A stretch of DNA of 64,000 bases from Rhodococcus oxybenzonivorans (GTDB taxonomy: Bacteria; Actinomycetota; Actinomycetes; Mycobacteriales; Mycobacteriaceae): the NCBI RefSeq assembly GCF_003130705.1, contig NZ_CP021355.1:620001-684000 (forward strand), in the 5' to 3' direction. The position numbers and the translations under genes were made by a program. Below are positions 32,759 to 41,767 of the stretch, in pieces (positions within the stretch are counted from its first letter, which is position 1; each line of letters opens with the position of its first letter). The notes below the pieces were generated by a model. That model ran no database searches. It was not told the DNA's origin and was given only the letters and a program-made list of their open reading frames with translations.

Positions 32759-33160
32759 TCAAAGGTCATCTCCTGAGAAGAGGGTGGATGTCGCGAGGGC
32801 GAGGGACGCCATCCCGAGGATCACCAGCAACATCGATACGGACGCACTACGCCGTAGGACACTGGACCGCGGATTCCGCGGGTCGTACCACAGCCAGAGG
32901 ACCTGCCCGACAACGAACTCTCCCCTATCCGCGTCGGGCAGAAACGCACCGTGCGTCGGTCCGGGATCGAAGGTCCGCCGCTGACCGACGAACTCGTCGC
33001 TTCCGACCCGGTACGAGTAGCTGATCGATGGCCGTACGTCGACGACCGAGCACTCGGACCCGGTCCACGACCGGGATCTCCACAGCGCGAATACGCCCGG
33101 AACCCCACGGAACAGAAGGAACGCACCCGCGATGACCCAGACGGTGATCACACGGGCCAC
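32759..33160 (-). CDS. DUF3592-type membrane protein
   Basis: 133 residues with two hydrophobic segments at the ends (VITVWVIAGAFLLFRGVPGV and SVSMLLVILGMASLALATST) flanking a beta-rich middle (SISYSYRVGSDEFVGQRRTF, GQVLWLWYDPRNPRSSVL). This is the DUF3592 layout. First gene of the leftward half of the divergent pair. Role unknown. Confidence 0.75.
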   Translation of the reverse strand: MARVITVWVIAGAFLLFRGVPGVFALWRSRSWTGSECSVVDVRPSISYSYRVGSDEFVGQRRTFDPGPTHGAFLPDADRGEFVVGQVLWLWYDPRNPRSSVLRRSASVSMLLVILGMASLALATSTLFSGDDL

Positions 33161-33627
33161 GCTACGGCCCGCGTCGGTGTGTGGTACAGCCTTCTCCGCA
33201 GCGTGAGTGGAAACACGAACCCCGTGCTTTTCGATACCCGGCAGGTGAATGCGGCTCGAATAGCTCTGTCCGGCAGACCGTTAGGAAGGTCGTTGCGATC
33301 AGGACGAGCGGAAAACCCCATCAGCGGTTCCGTCATCGCGGTGATCCTCGGACTGGTCCTCGCAAGGGGGCTCGGCCTGACGTCGGCGTACTTCGGCCGG
33401 GCCTGCTGGATACCCAGATCTTCGCGGTCGCCCCGCACATCCACGACTTCCGCACCGCGGCCACCTCCGTGCCCTGGTTCTACGACACGTGGACGGAACG
33501 CAAGTGAGTGCTACTGGGCGACAGAATGTTTCATGGCCTCACGTGACCAGAATCAGACTGAGCGCAACGCTCGTCCGGTGAGTGATGCTCTGGGAGGGTA
33601 ACGACTATCGCGGAGAGGGGAACCGTC
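33161..33627. other. Divergent promoter region with a gene remnant
   Basis: It lies between the leftward DUF3592/LLM genes and the rightward LLM gene. A plus-strand remnant ends GLLDTQIFAVAPHIHDFRTA, then ATSVPWFYDTWTERK and TGA at 33505-33507. It reads like the true end of a lost protein but has no start. The remaining sequence should hold promoters for both directions. Confidence 0.4.
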
Positions 33628-34524
33628 ATGAGCCGTCATTCCGTCATCGGACTGCACGTCGACGCCGCACTCGTCATCGAACTGCTCCACCCGAGAGAGC
33701 CGGCGCGGCGAGAAGAGTTCGGACGCAGCATCGACGAGTCGGGAATCGACTTCGTCGTTCTTGGCGGCGACCGGCTGGACGCGGGGGACGCGAGTCACCC
33801 GACGATCGATGCGACCGTGGCCGCCACCGTCCTGGCTCGTCACACGACGTCGGTCGGGCTGGTGGTGGCTGATACTCCCGTCCGCGATCACCCGTTCAAT
33901 CTCGCGCGCCGGCTCGGCTCGCTCGACCACGGATCTCACGGCAGGGTCGGCTGGCTGATCGGGTCACCCTCGGTGGACGCGGCGGTCGATGCCGTGTCGG
34001 TGGTCCGGAAGTTGTGGGAGAGCTGGCCGGGTGACACCATCATCGACGACGCCGAGCGTGGCATCTTTGCGGAATCCGAGCGAATCGTCTACATCGATCA
34101 TGCGGGCACGTACTCGGTGTCGGGCCCGCTCAACGTCCCCGAGCCACCGCAACGCAAGCCGCCCGTGTTCTGGCGTCCCGTGAATGAAGCCGGACTGATG
34201 ACGGCGCGGCGCACGGCCGACGCCGTGATCCTTGCGGACGAGGATGCGGTGCGACGCTATCGGGCGCACTTCGACCCCGATGCCGCCCGCGACCAGGTGT
34301 TGCTGATCGACCGGCACTGGGCGCCCGGCGGCGTTTCCCCTCTGACGGAGGCCGACGGCGTCGTCTTCCGAGGGGCCACCACGACCACCTTGCAGGCTCT
34401 GCTCGACGCGGTACGGCGGGAGCCGATCTTCCAGGACCCGCGGCGCACCCTGCGTGACCGTCTGGGCCTGCAGGCGGCGGAGACCGTACTGTCCGGCGGC
34501 CGCAGCGCGTTCCCGATCAGCTGA
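33628..34524 (+). CDS. Short luciferase-like (LLM) flavin oxidoreductase
   Basis: 298 residues from ATG 33628. SIDESGIDFVVLGGDRLDAG, VGLVVADTPVRDHPFNLARR, LGSLDHGSHGRVGWLIGSPS, VRKLWESWPGDTIIDDAERG and YSVSGPLNVPEPPQRKPPVF show the same short LLM subfamily as 31789-32715. It is followed 28 bases on by the DszC-like gene with its own ribosome-binding site, so they form one transcription unit. Confidence 0.85.
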   Translation: MSRHSVIGLHVDAALVIELLHPREPARREEFGRSIDESGIDFVVLGGDRLDAGDASHPTIDATVAATVLARHTTSVGLVVADTPVRDHPFNLARRLGSLDHGSHGRVGWLIGSPSVDAAVDAVSVVRKLWESWPGDTIIDDAERGIFAESERIVYIDHAGTYSVSGPLNVPEPPQRKPPVFWRPVNEAGLMTARRTADAVILADEDAVRRYRAHFDPDAARDQVLLIDRHWAPGGVSPLTEADGVVFRGATTTTLQALLDAVRREPIFQDPRRTLRDRLGLQAAETVLSGGRSAFPIS

Positions 34525-34552
34525 GCATTCCACCGAAGGCAGGAGATTCACC

Positions 34553-35782
34553 ATGACAGCGGTATCCGAGGTCCCCGCACCGGGGGCGGTGCGTCCACCG
34601 GCACGCGGCTCCGCCGAACTGGCCGCCGTGATCGCCGAGATCGCCGAGGACGCCTCGCGGCGACGCACCCGTGGCGGAACCGAAGGCCCGCAGCGGGCCG
34701 TCGAGTTGATCCGCGAACACCGGCTCGGGGCCGTGCGTGTGCCGCGGGAACACGGCGGCGGTGGCTATACCTTGCAGGATCTCTTCGATCTGGTGATCGA
34801 CCTCGCCGAGGCCGATCCCGATGTGCCTCACATCGTCCGGGTTCATTACGCCTTCGTCGAGGAAGTGCTGCGGGCACCGCGGACGGAGCGCAAGGACGCG
34901 TGGCTGCCGGAGATCCTGTCGGGCAAACTGTTCGGTGGCGCGTCCTCGGAGCTGAGCACCCGCGCAGTCGGCTCCTACAGCTTCGAATCCACTCTGACAC
35001 CGGCACCCGGCGGATACCGCCTCGACGGGGTCAAGTTCTACAGCACCGGTTCGCTGTACTCCGATTTCATCCGGGTCTCCGCCAACCTCCCGGACGGCAA
35101 GGCGCTGAGCGCCATCGTTCCCGCCGATCGGGCGGGGATCGTCCACAAGGACGACTGGGACGGAATAGGCCAGCGTCACACCGGCAGCGGGACGACGGTG
35201 TTCGAGAACGTCGCCGTCGAGGAGTCCGAGACGCTGCCGTTCCGCGGTGGCGACGAGGAGACCCGGCCGCGGCAGGCGCTTCCCCAGTTGTATCTCCACG
35301 CGATCGCGGCGGGCATCCTCCGCACCGTCACGACCGAGTCCGCCGAGCTGATCCGCAGCCGCAAGCGCAGCTTCGTGTTCGCTGTCGCCGAGGAACCACG
35401 GCACGATCCGCAGTTGCTCGAGATCGTCGGAACACTCTCCGCGGCGGCCTTCGCGGCGGAGTCCGTGGTCCGGGCGGCGGCGGCAGCACAGGATGTGGCC
35501 GCGGACATCGCGCGCATCGCCGGGGTCGACGCCCGGCTCGAGCAGCAGGCCGCGGTACTTGCCGCCAAGGTGAAGGTCTCTATCGAGGACATCGCGCTCC
35601 GCGCAGCCGGCCGGTTGTTCGAGGTCGGCGGCGCCTCGGCCACCCGGGAGTCGGCGCACCTGGACAGGCACTGGCGCAACCTGCGAACCCTGTTCTCCCA
35701 CAACCCAACGGTGTACAAGGCGCGGGTGATCGGCGACCTCGTGGTCAACGAGACCCCGCTTCCCGACACCGGATTCTTCTGA
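34553..35782 (+). CDS. DszC/SfnB-like flavin-dependent monooxygenase (acyl-CoA dehydrogenase fold)
   Basis: 409 residues from ATG 34553 with AGGAG at 34541-34545. Acyl-CoA dehydrogenase fold without the usual catalytic-base context. Group-specific motifs: ELIREHRLGAVRVPREHGGG, LAEADPDVPHIVRVHYAFVE, FYSTGSLYSDFIRVSANLPD, DGIGQRHTGSGTTVFENVAV, and the ending GGASATRESAHLDRHWRNLR with TLFSHNPTVYKARVIGD. This ending is typical of DszC, SfnB and related FMNH2-dependent sulfur or nitrogen oxygenases. It probably acts with the adjacent LLM enzymes in sequential oxidation. A flavin reductase gene is not in view. Confidence 0.88.
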   Translation: MTAVSEVPAPGAVRPPARGSAELAAVIAEIAEDASRRRTRGGTEGPQRAVELIREHRLGAVRVPREHGGGGYTLQDLFDLVIDLAEADPDVPHIVRVHYAFVEEVLRAPRTERKDAWLPEILSGKLFGGASSELSTRAVGSYSFESTLTPAPGGYRLDGVKFYSTGSLYSDFIRVSANLPDGKALSAIVPADRAGIVHKDDWDGIGQRHTGSGTTVFENVAVEESETLPFRGGDEETRPRQALPQLYLHAIAAGILRTVTTESAELIRSRKRSFVFAVAEEPRHDPQLLEIVGTLSAAAFAAESVVRAAAAAQDVAADIARIAGVDARLEQQAAVLAAKVKVSIEDIALRAAGRLFEVGGASATRESAHLDRHWRNLRTLFSHNPTVYKARVIGDLVVNETPLPDTGFF

Positions 35783-35798
35783 TTCGGAAGGCACTGCC

Positions 35799-37094
35799 GT
35801 GAGTAGCTCCCGCCGCCAACTGGTGCTCAACGTGAACGTCCTCGACGTGGGAATCGCCCCCGGCGCGTGGACACTCGACGACGTGCACACGCACTCGTTC
35901 GTCGATCTCGACCACTTCACCAGGATCGCGCAGATCGCCGAACGTGGCACCCTTGACGCGTTCTTCCTCGCCGACGGTCCCGGCTTCTGGGAGAACCCCC
36001 GGGTGAAGCCGACCCGGGCGCTGGAACCGTCGGTGATCCTGGCGGCCGTGGCGACGGCGACGGAGCACCTGGGCCTGATCGGGACCGCCTCCACCACGTT
36101 CAACGACCCGCGCGATCTCGCCGAACGCTTCCTGTCCCTCGACTACCTCAGCGGCGGCCGGGTGGCGTGGAATGTGGTCACCACGTATTCGCCGACGGCC
36201 GCAGCCAATTTCGGATTCGAGCAGATTCCGGGCCGCGACTACCGCTATCGCCGTGCCGAGGCCTTCGTCGGTGTGGTGACCGCGCTGTGGGAGAGCGCCC
36301 GGAGCGGTGTCCCGGTGTCGCATCACAGCGAGTTCTTCGACGTCGACGGCGTGCTGCGGGTGCCGCCGTCGGAGCAGGGGCAGCCGCCGCTCATCCAGGC
36401 GGGCGGGTCACCCGCCGGGCGTGACCTCGCCGGCCGCACCGCACACGGCGTGTTCTCCGCGGAGCTGACGCTCGACGCCGGACGTAGGCATTACAAGCAC
36501 GTCAAGGATGTCGCGCGTGCAGCCGGCCGCAACCCCGACGATGTGAAGATCCTGCCCGGGCTGATCACGGTCATCGGCTCGACCGAAGCGGAGGCGGTCG
36601 CTCGCCACGAACAACTTCGCACTCACGTCCCCGCGAAGTTCGGCTGGGACCGGCTGAGCCTGACCCTCGGAGTCCCGCTGGCGGAACTCGACCTCGACCA
36701 GCCGATCCCGGCATCGCTGCTGGACGGACCGCCTGACCCGGCGACGTTCGCGGGTTCCCTCGGGTTCCGCGAATCCGTGGTCGGGCTCGCGCGTGAGCGG
36801 AGTCTGACTGTGGCCCAGCTCCTTCGCGAGTTGGACGGCGGTGGTGGGCACCGCGCCGTGATCGGCACACCGGGACAGGTGGCCGACACCATCGAGGCGT
36901 GGTTCCGCGCCGAGGCGGCCGACGGATTCAACCTGATGCCGGACGCGTTCCCGTCCGGACTCGACACCTTCGTCGACGAAGTGGTGCCCCTGCTCCGCAA
37001 GCGGGGACTCTTCCGCCACGAATACGCGGAGAAGACCCTGCGTGAGCGTTTCGCGGTGCCGCTTCCCGAGTACGGCGCCGCACGCTCGGCCTGA
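35799..37094 (+). CDS. NtaA/SnaA/DszA-type flavin-dependent monooxygenase (luciferase-like), second copy
   Basis: 431 residues from GTG 35799, 16 bases after the DszC-like gene. Close paralogue of 27696-28970, sharing LNVNVLDVG, IAQIAERGTLDAFFLADGPG, SGGRVAWNVVTTYSPTAAAN, FSAELTLDAGRRHYKHVKDV, ARAAGRNPDDVKILPGLITV and ADGFNLMPDAFPSGLDTFVD. With the DszC-like neighbour this forms a two-component oxidation pair like DszC/DszA, where the DszA-type enzyme cleaves the C-S bond. The substrate is not determined. Confidence 0.9.
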   Translation: MSSSRRQLVLNVNVLDVGIAPGAWTLDDVHTHSFVDLDHFTRIAQIAERGTLDAFFLADGPGFWENPRVKPTRALEPSVILAAVATATEHLGLIGTASTTFNDPRDLAERFLSLDYLSGGRVAWNVVTTYSPTAAANFGFEQIPGRDYRYRRAEAFVGVVTALWESARSGVPVSHHSEFFDVDGVLRVPPSEQGQPPLIQAGGSPAGRDLAGRTAHGVFSAELTLDAGRRHYKHVKDVARAAGRNPDDVKILPGLITVIGSTEAEAVARHEQLRTHVPAKFGWDRLSLTLGVPLAELDLDQPIPASLLDGPPDPATFAGSLGFRESVVGLARERSLTVAQLLRELDGGGGHRAVIGTPGQVADTIEAWFRAEAADGFNLMPDAFPSGLDTFVDEVVPLLRKRGLFRHEYAEKTLRERFAVPLPEYGAARSA

Positions 37095-37119
37095 GTTCGT
37101 TCAGACCGCGTTTCGGCCT

Positions 37120-37386
37120 CGCAGGCGGTGGAACGGGCGATCACGGTACTCGCGTGCTTCCTAGGGGGCCACCGGCCTGACCGTCAGCGCGCTCGCCGCC
37201 CGCACCGGGTTGGCCGCCCGCACCGCATATCGGATCGTGCAGGCCCTCGTCCCCGGCGCGTTCGGGGTCCAAGCGCCCCGCCGGCGTCTCACCGACGATC
37301 TGGTGCGGCAGATCGTGCCGCCGATGCGGGGCGTCGCGGCGCGGATCGGTGCGGGCGCCGGAACGACATTTCTCGCATTCCGGTAG
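37120..37386 (+). pseudogene. IclR-family regulator remnant
   Basis: QAVERAITVLACF and then, in another frame, LTVSALAARTGLAARTAYRI, VQALV, followed by GAFGVQAPRRRLTDDL and a truncated middle. This is the winged-helix start of an IclR regulator with a frameshift, lacking the ligand-binding domain. It may once have regulated the neighbouring catabolic genes. Confidence 0.5.
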
Positions 37387-37500
37387 GGAAAAACTCAGGG
37401 TGAACCTTTCTTCCAATGTGAAAAAACCCTTGTAGCAACGTGGTTCAGGACTCGATGATGATCGCGACGTATCGAATAGGCCCGAAACCAGGAGTACTCA

Positions 37501-38457
37501 ATGACACTCACCACCGCTGCACCCGCCGACTCGGATCGGACCGCCGACACCGCACTAGAGGTTCGTCCCGTCGCCGGGCACATCGGCGCCGAGATCTCCG
37601 GAATCGACCTCCGGAAAGAACTGGCCGACAACGAGGTAGCGCAGATCCGCGACGCCCTGCACCGCCACAAGGTCCTGTTCTTCCGCGACCAGGAGATCGG
37701 GCACGCCGAACAGATCGCATTCTCGCGAAAATTCGGTGACGTGACGCCGTCGCATCCGTACGACGACGAAGCCCCCAAGGGTTTCCCGCAGATCCTCGCC
37801 GTCGACAGCCGCAAGTACGAGAAGCGCTTCGGGCGCAAGAAATACAGCTACGACAACAAGTGGCACACCGATGTCACCGCGCTGATCAACCCACCTGCCG
37901 GCACGATCCTGCGCGCGCACATCGTCCCGGAGCAGGCTGGCGACACCCAGTGGACGAACCTCGTCGCCGCATACCAGGGTCTGCCGGACTCGCTGAAGGG
38001 CCTCGTCGACGGACTCCGCGCCGAGCACCGGTTCGGCGGACGGCACCCGCAGTGGGCCGAGGACAGCAGCTACGCCCAGAAGACGCGGGAGAACCCCCTG
38101 GTCACCGAACACCCGGTGGTCCGTGTGCACCCGGTGACGGGGGAGCGGGCACTGTTCGTCACACCCGGTTTCACCAGCCGGATCGTCGGGGTCTCGCCGT
38201 CGCAGAGCGATCGCCTGCTGGACCTGCTGTTCGCTGAGGTGACGAATCCCGCGTACACGGTGCGCTTCCGCTGGGCGCCGGGCAGCCTCGCGTTCTGGGA
38301 CAACCGTGCCACCGCCCACCTCGCGCCCACCGACCTCGACCACCTCGACGTCACCCGCGTCCTGTACCGCACCACCCTCGAGGGCGACGTTCCCGTCGGC
38401 CCCGACGGCAAGGAGTCCACGTCCATCGCCGGTGCGGCGTTCCGCGGCGAGAAGTAG
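37501..38457 (+). CDS. TauD/TfdA-family Fe(II)/2-oxoglutarate dioxygenase
   Basis: 318 residues from ATG 37501. Metal-binding HxD in NKWHTDVTALINPPAGTILR and the distal His in FWDNRATAHLAPTDLDHLDV, with the 2-oxoglutarate-binding Arg in TRVLYRTTLEGDVP. VRPVAGHIGAEISGIDLRKE and HKVLFFRDQEIGHAEQIAFS are typical. TauD-like enzymes hydroxylate taurine or other alkyl-sulfonates and sulfates, releasing sulfite. That would fit the neighbouring sulfur-type monooxygenases and importer. The exact substrate is not readable. Confidence 0.92.
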   Translation: MTLTTAAPADSDRTADTALEVRPVAGHIGAEISGIDLRKELADNEVAQIRDALHRHKVLFFRDQEIGHAEQIAFSRKFGDVTPSHPYDDEAPKGFPQILAVDSRKYEKRFGRKKYSYDNKWHTDVTALINPPAGTILRAHIVPEQAGDTQWTNLVAAYQGLPDSLKGLVDGLRAEHRFGGRHPQWAEDSSYAQKTRENPLVTEHPVVRVHPVTGERALFVTPGFTSRIVGVSPSQSDRLLDLLFAEVTNPAYTVRFRWAPGSLAFWDNRATAHLAPTDLDHLDVTRVLYRTTLEGDVPVGPDGKESTSIAGAAFRGEK

Positions 38458-38907
38458 GCGGCTCGGCCGCCCGTGCATGGTCTGCGAGTCTCTGGGCTCG
38501 TCAGCCAAGCACGGGCTGCGGAGTGCCCTGCCGGGCTTCCCCACCTGACCGGAGTCGCGATCGATTCCATCGCAACCGCCTGAGGGGTCCGAATCCGGGC
38601 GTCTCGGCTTCGTGCCCGGCCTACGAGGGTTCGTTGTGGAGGGCCACAGGCGTTAGGACCGCACTCTTGCCGACGCCTCCATCGGGAACCGGCCCAGCCG
38701 TCTTATGCTGCGGGTGCGTCATTCTTGTGTCGGTCCCATCTACGACAGGACCGAGAACGCGGGACGTCAGTAGCCTGAGTCGAACTGTCAAGTATTTGAA
38801 TCAGGTCGAGTTGAATGTGCCCACGCGGAATCATCCGACGGTGTCCGTGGTTGGGGCAAGCAGCAGTCGCGACGTATCGCGGCACTCGACGAAGGGGCAC
38901 AAGAGAT
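38458..38907. other. Intergenic, no gene seen
   Basis: 450 bases without a supported frame. AAGAGA before ATG 38908 may be a weak ribosome-binding site. The region probably marks the end of the sulfur-type island. Confidence 0.35.
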
Positions 38908-39576
38908 ATGCGCATCGGAATCATCGGAGCTGGTCAGATCGGTGGCACGCTGACACGGAGGCTGACTGCGCTCGGTCACGATGTGCGCGTGTCGAACTCT
39001 CGGACACCCGACACCCTCGCCGACCTCGAGGCGGAGACCGGCGCAAAGGCGGTACTGAACACCGAAGCCGCCGAGGGTGCGGACCTGGTGATCGTGAGCA
39101 TCCCGCAGAAGAACGTCGTGGACCTTCCCGCCGACATCCTCGCGGGCGCGGGCGATGGTGCTCCGGTGATCGAGACCAACAACTACTACCCGCAGCAGCG
39201 AGACGGCTTGATCTCCGCCATCGAAGACGGTCAGGTAGAAAGTGAATGGGTGCAAGAACACCTCGGCGTGCCGGTGTTCAAGGCATTCAACGGAATTTGG
39301 TGGAAGCACCTTCTCGAGAAGGGCCTACCGGAAGGGGCGAGCGGCCGGATCGCGCTCCCCGTCGCCGGCGACGACGCACTGCAGAAGCAGGTGGTATTCG
39401 ATCTGATCAATCAGCTAGGCTTTGACCCTGTCGACGCGGGCACAGTCGAAGATTCCTGGCGTCAGCAGCCGGGAACCCCGGTCTACGGCAAGATTTTTGA
39501 TCGGGAAGCGACGTTGAAGGCACTGGCGCAGGCAACGCCTGAGCGCACAGACGAGTGGCGTGCTGTGACGCAGTGA
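38908..39576 (+). CDS. F420-dependent NADP reductase-type oxidoreductase
   Basis: 222 residues from ATG 38908: MRIGIIGAGQIGGTLTRRLT is a Rossmann NAD(P)-binding motif, followed by HDVRVSNSRTPDTLADLEAE, ADLVIVSIPQKNVVDLPADI and VFKAFNGIWWKHLLEKG. It belongs to the 'NADP oxidoreductase, coenzyme F420-dependent' domain family. Actual cofactor use is not proven; many members are general NADP(H) enzymes. Monocistronic. Confidence 0.85.
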   Translation: MRIGIIGAGQIGGTLTRRLTALGHDVRVSNSRTPDTLADLEAETGAKAVLNTEAAEGADLVIVSIPQKNVVDLPADILAGAGDGAPVIETNNYYPQQRDGLISAIEDGQVESEWVQEHLGVPVFKAFNGIWWKHLLEKGLPEGASGRIALPVAGDDALQKQVVFDLINQLGFDPVDAGTVEDSWRQQPGTPVYGKIFDREATLKALAQATPERTDEWRAVTQ

Positions 39577-39869
39577 GCGCTCGGTGTCGAGCGGCGGTTC
39601 CCGAACATGAAGACGCCGCTCGGCCGGTGGGTTAGTCCTGGTGCGACGCGTGCGCCCAGGACGGCATCGGTATCGTTAACGGCGGTCGCGCGGGCGCACG
39701 ATCCGGGTCACGGCCAGCCGGTAGGTAGCTGCGGGAGGACTCTTTTCGGTAGCGTTGTTGCGGGCGGTCGACCTGGTCGACGATTCGGTCCCTGGCTGCG
39801 GGGCGGCCTACCGACACAACACCACAGCGCGACCATTGCTGACTTCGTCAATCACATGACATGGCGGCG
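39577..39869. other. Convergent intergenic region
   Basis: It lies between the ends of a plus-strand and a minus-strand gene. GCTCG-GTGT-CGAGC close to 39579 could be a small terminator stem, without a T-run. No gene seen. Confidence 0.35.
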
Positions 39870-40622
39870 CTAGCGTTGTGCCGCGTCGGTCAACAACTCG
39901 GCGACCAGATCGAGGTCATCGGTGGTGATGTCGCGGCCGCCCACTGCACGGACCCGTTGAAGCGACTGCAGACGTTTGCGGGTGAACCACAGATCGACGT
40001 GGATAGCGATGTCCTGCACCGTGGCCGCTTCGACGGAGCGAATCTGGGCCAGCGCCGCCGCGCGGGTGGTGTCGTCGAGCACGAGGTGCACGATGTCGAG
40101 TAGGTCGGTGCCCTGCTTGTCCGTCGAGCGATTCATCACCGCTTGGAGTTTCATCGCGATCAGCGGCCCGGGCTCGGCGACCGGGGTTGTGACTGCGACG
40201 CGCTCACCGCTGGTGCGGATCACCTCGATGGTCATGTCGGTTGCGGTGTCGTTGGCCCAGGCGTGCGCCGAGGCGTGAAGGCGGTCCCCGGGATCGTCGC
40301 TCGGTTGGTCGAGTTCGACCTGACGGACTTCGAGGACGTCGACCTTGACTGATCCGTACCGGGTGGGTAGGAGGACGGCCGCCGGCTCGACCGGCTCCGC
40401 GCCGTCGGCGGCGCGAAGGACCTCGAGCTGGGGGAGGTGGCCGAGAAGCCGGTCGACGAGGTCGAGGTCGACGGTGGCGCGGTAGGGGTTCGACAACCGT
40501 GACAGCACGGCGAGGCCACCGACGATGACGGGCGCCTGGCCGATAAGTGCCCGAACCTCGATGACACCTTGGACGACGGCGGCCATCGCATCGCCGACGA
40601 ACACGACATGGCTACCAGACAC
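39870..40622 (-). CDS. AbiEii-like nucleotidyltransferase (putative toxin)
   Basis: About 250 residues. The nucleotidyltransferase core is visible: VIVGGLAVLSRLSNPYRATV, DLDLVDRLLG (GG...D-x-D), a following strand VKVDVLEVRQVELD, PLIAMKLQAVMNRSTDKQGT with the DLLDIVHLV helix. This arrangement is typical of AbiEii-type toxins and MNT-like proteins. GTG 40622 would overlap the upstream gene's stop; ATG 40586 is an alternative start. The partner gene immediately upstream encodes a winged-helix protein, as in AbiE systems, which act in phage abortive infection and plasmid stability. Confidence 0.7.
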   Translation of the reverse strand: MSGSHVVFVGDAMAAVVQGVIEVRALIGQAPVIVGGLAVLSRLSNPYRATVDLDLVDRLLGHLPQLEVLRAADGAEPVEPAAVLLPTRYGSVKVDVLEVRQVELDQPSDDPGDRLHASAHAWANDTATDMTIEVIRTSGERVAVTTPVAEPGPLIAMKLQAVMNRSTDKQGTDLLDIVHLVLDDTTRAAALAQIRSVEAATVQDIAIHVDLWFTRKRLQSLQRVRAVGGRDITTDDLDLVAELLTDAAQR

Positions 40623-41676
40623 GGGTCCACCGTTCCCCGGGTGTCCAGGCGTCCAGAATTTCCCGGCCCCGCCCGAGGTCTTGGGCGAGATCGAGCGCGA
40701 CGAACACCGGATGCGCAAGCGGCCATTCGAGCGGGTTGGTGTCCAGCTCGATCCGGGACTGGACGACCGCGGGAACGGGCGCGACCCGCACGGTGGCGTG
40801 CGCGTGCCGGGCTGATTCCGCGGTACCGAGGAGGGTGCTCGCGCGCCGGAGGATCGATGGGTCGGGGACGAAGAAGTCGAGGGTGTGGCCTGCGCGGAAT
40901 GCGAGGGGTGCGCCGTACGCGGCGGCGGCGGCGGAGTCGGTCAGTGCCCACCCGGGTCCGTCGAGCGCGTCGAGACCGAGTCGAAGCGTTCGTTGCAGGC
41001 TGGTATCGCCCGGCGTCGGTGGCTGTGCCAGATGAACACGCGGGCTCGTCCAGCGGCCGGCGACCTGCCAGAACAGGTCGGTGCCGACCAGAATGTTGTT
41101 CGCGTCGAGGAGGTCGTCTCGGCGTAGGGCGGCGAGAATTTCCGAGACCGTGCTGGGGGAGCGGCCGAGTTCGCGCGCCAACCCGCGCACCGTGCCGGCT
41201 CGTTCGGGGTGCAGCAGCATGGCCGTGGCGACCTCGAGTCCGGCCTTGCCGCCGAGCGCCTCGGACCGTGCGGTGCGTTCCTTGACCGGCTGCACCTCGG
41301 CGTCGATCACCAGGCGATCGGTGCGCAGAGCGAGTCGGCCACGCAGGTCGAGGTAGCCGCCGTGGTGGCGGATGAGCACTGTGCGCGCATCTTCGGTCAC
41401 CCGGTCGGCCACGACGAGCAACGGTGTGGGCGCGGCCGCGGCAATCGAGGGCGCAATGTCGGTGAGCAGCCGCTCGGCAACGTCGACGGTGATCAACGTG
41501 CGGAACTCCAGGTGGATCGGCACTGCTACGCCGTCCGGGTCCACGACAAGGTCGGCGTTGCTCCCGGATACCGTTATGGGCGGGCGGGCCTCGATGTCCA
41601 ACTGCGCGAAGGCATCGACCACGAAGGCCTCGATGCCTGCACCTGCGCGGCTCTGCGGGATCCGCCCTGCGTTCAC
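40612..41676 (-). CDS. Winged-helix regulator / AbiEi-like antitoxin
   Basis: About 354 residues from GTG 41676 (VNAGRIPQSRAGAGIEAF). Start chosen because a large palindrome (41694-41729) occupies the sequence upstream and fits an operator, although the frame is open to 41739. The middle contains a MarR-like HTH (ATAMLLHPERAGTVRGLARE, LGRSPSTVSEILAALRRDDL). The C-terminal half is a DUF-like domain (LTDSAAAAAYGAPLAFRAGH). The N-terminal half resembles restriction-endonuclease-like regulators (LEFRTLITVDVAERLL). It probably represses the operon and neutralises the nucleotidyltransferase. Confidence 0.7.
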   Translation of the reverse strand: MNAGRIPQSRAGAGIEAFVVDAFAQLDIEARPPITVSGSNADLVVDPDGVAVPIHLEFRTLITVDVAERLLTDIAPSIAAAAPTPLLVVADRVTEDARTVLIRHHGGYLDLRGRLALRTDRLVIDAEVQPVKERTARSEALGGKAGLEVATAMLLHPERAGTVRGLARELGRSPSTVSEILAALRRDDLLDANNILVGTDLFWQVAGRWTSPRVHLAQPPTPGDTSLQRTLRLGLDALDGPGWALTDSAAAAAYGAPLAFRAGHTLDFFVPDPSILRRASTLLGTAESARHAHATVRVAPVPAVVQSRIELDTNPLEWPLAHPVFVALDLAQDLGRGREILDAWTPGERWTRVW

Positions 41677-41693
41677 CGTTCCGATCCTCGCAG

Positions 41694-41729
41694 GTGTTCG
41701 GTGTTCGGTCAATACCGAACACCGAACAC
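41694..41729. promoter_or_regulatory. 16-bp perfect palindromic operator upstream of the AbiE-like pair
   Basis: GTGTTCGGTGTTCGGT (41694-41709), CAAT, then ACCGAACACCGAACAC (41714-41729): perfect 16-bp arms with a four-base spacer. Each arm is a tandem of GTGTTCG. AbiEi antitoxins are known to bind inverted repeats in their own promoter, so this is the likely autoregulatory site. Confidence 0.7.
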
Positions 41730-41767
41730 TGATGCCCACGGAGTGGTGTCGGGCATGCAGGGGACGG

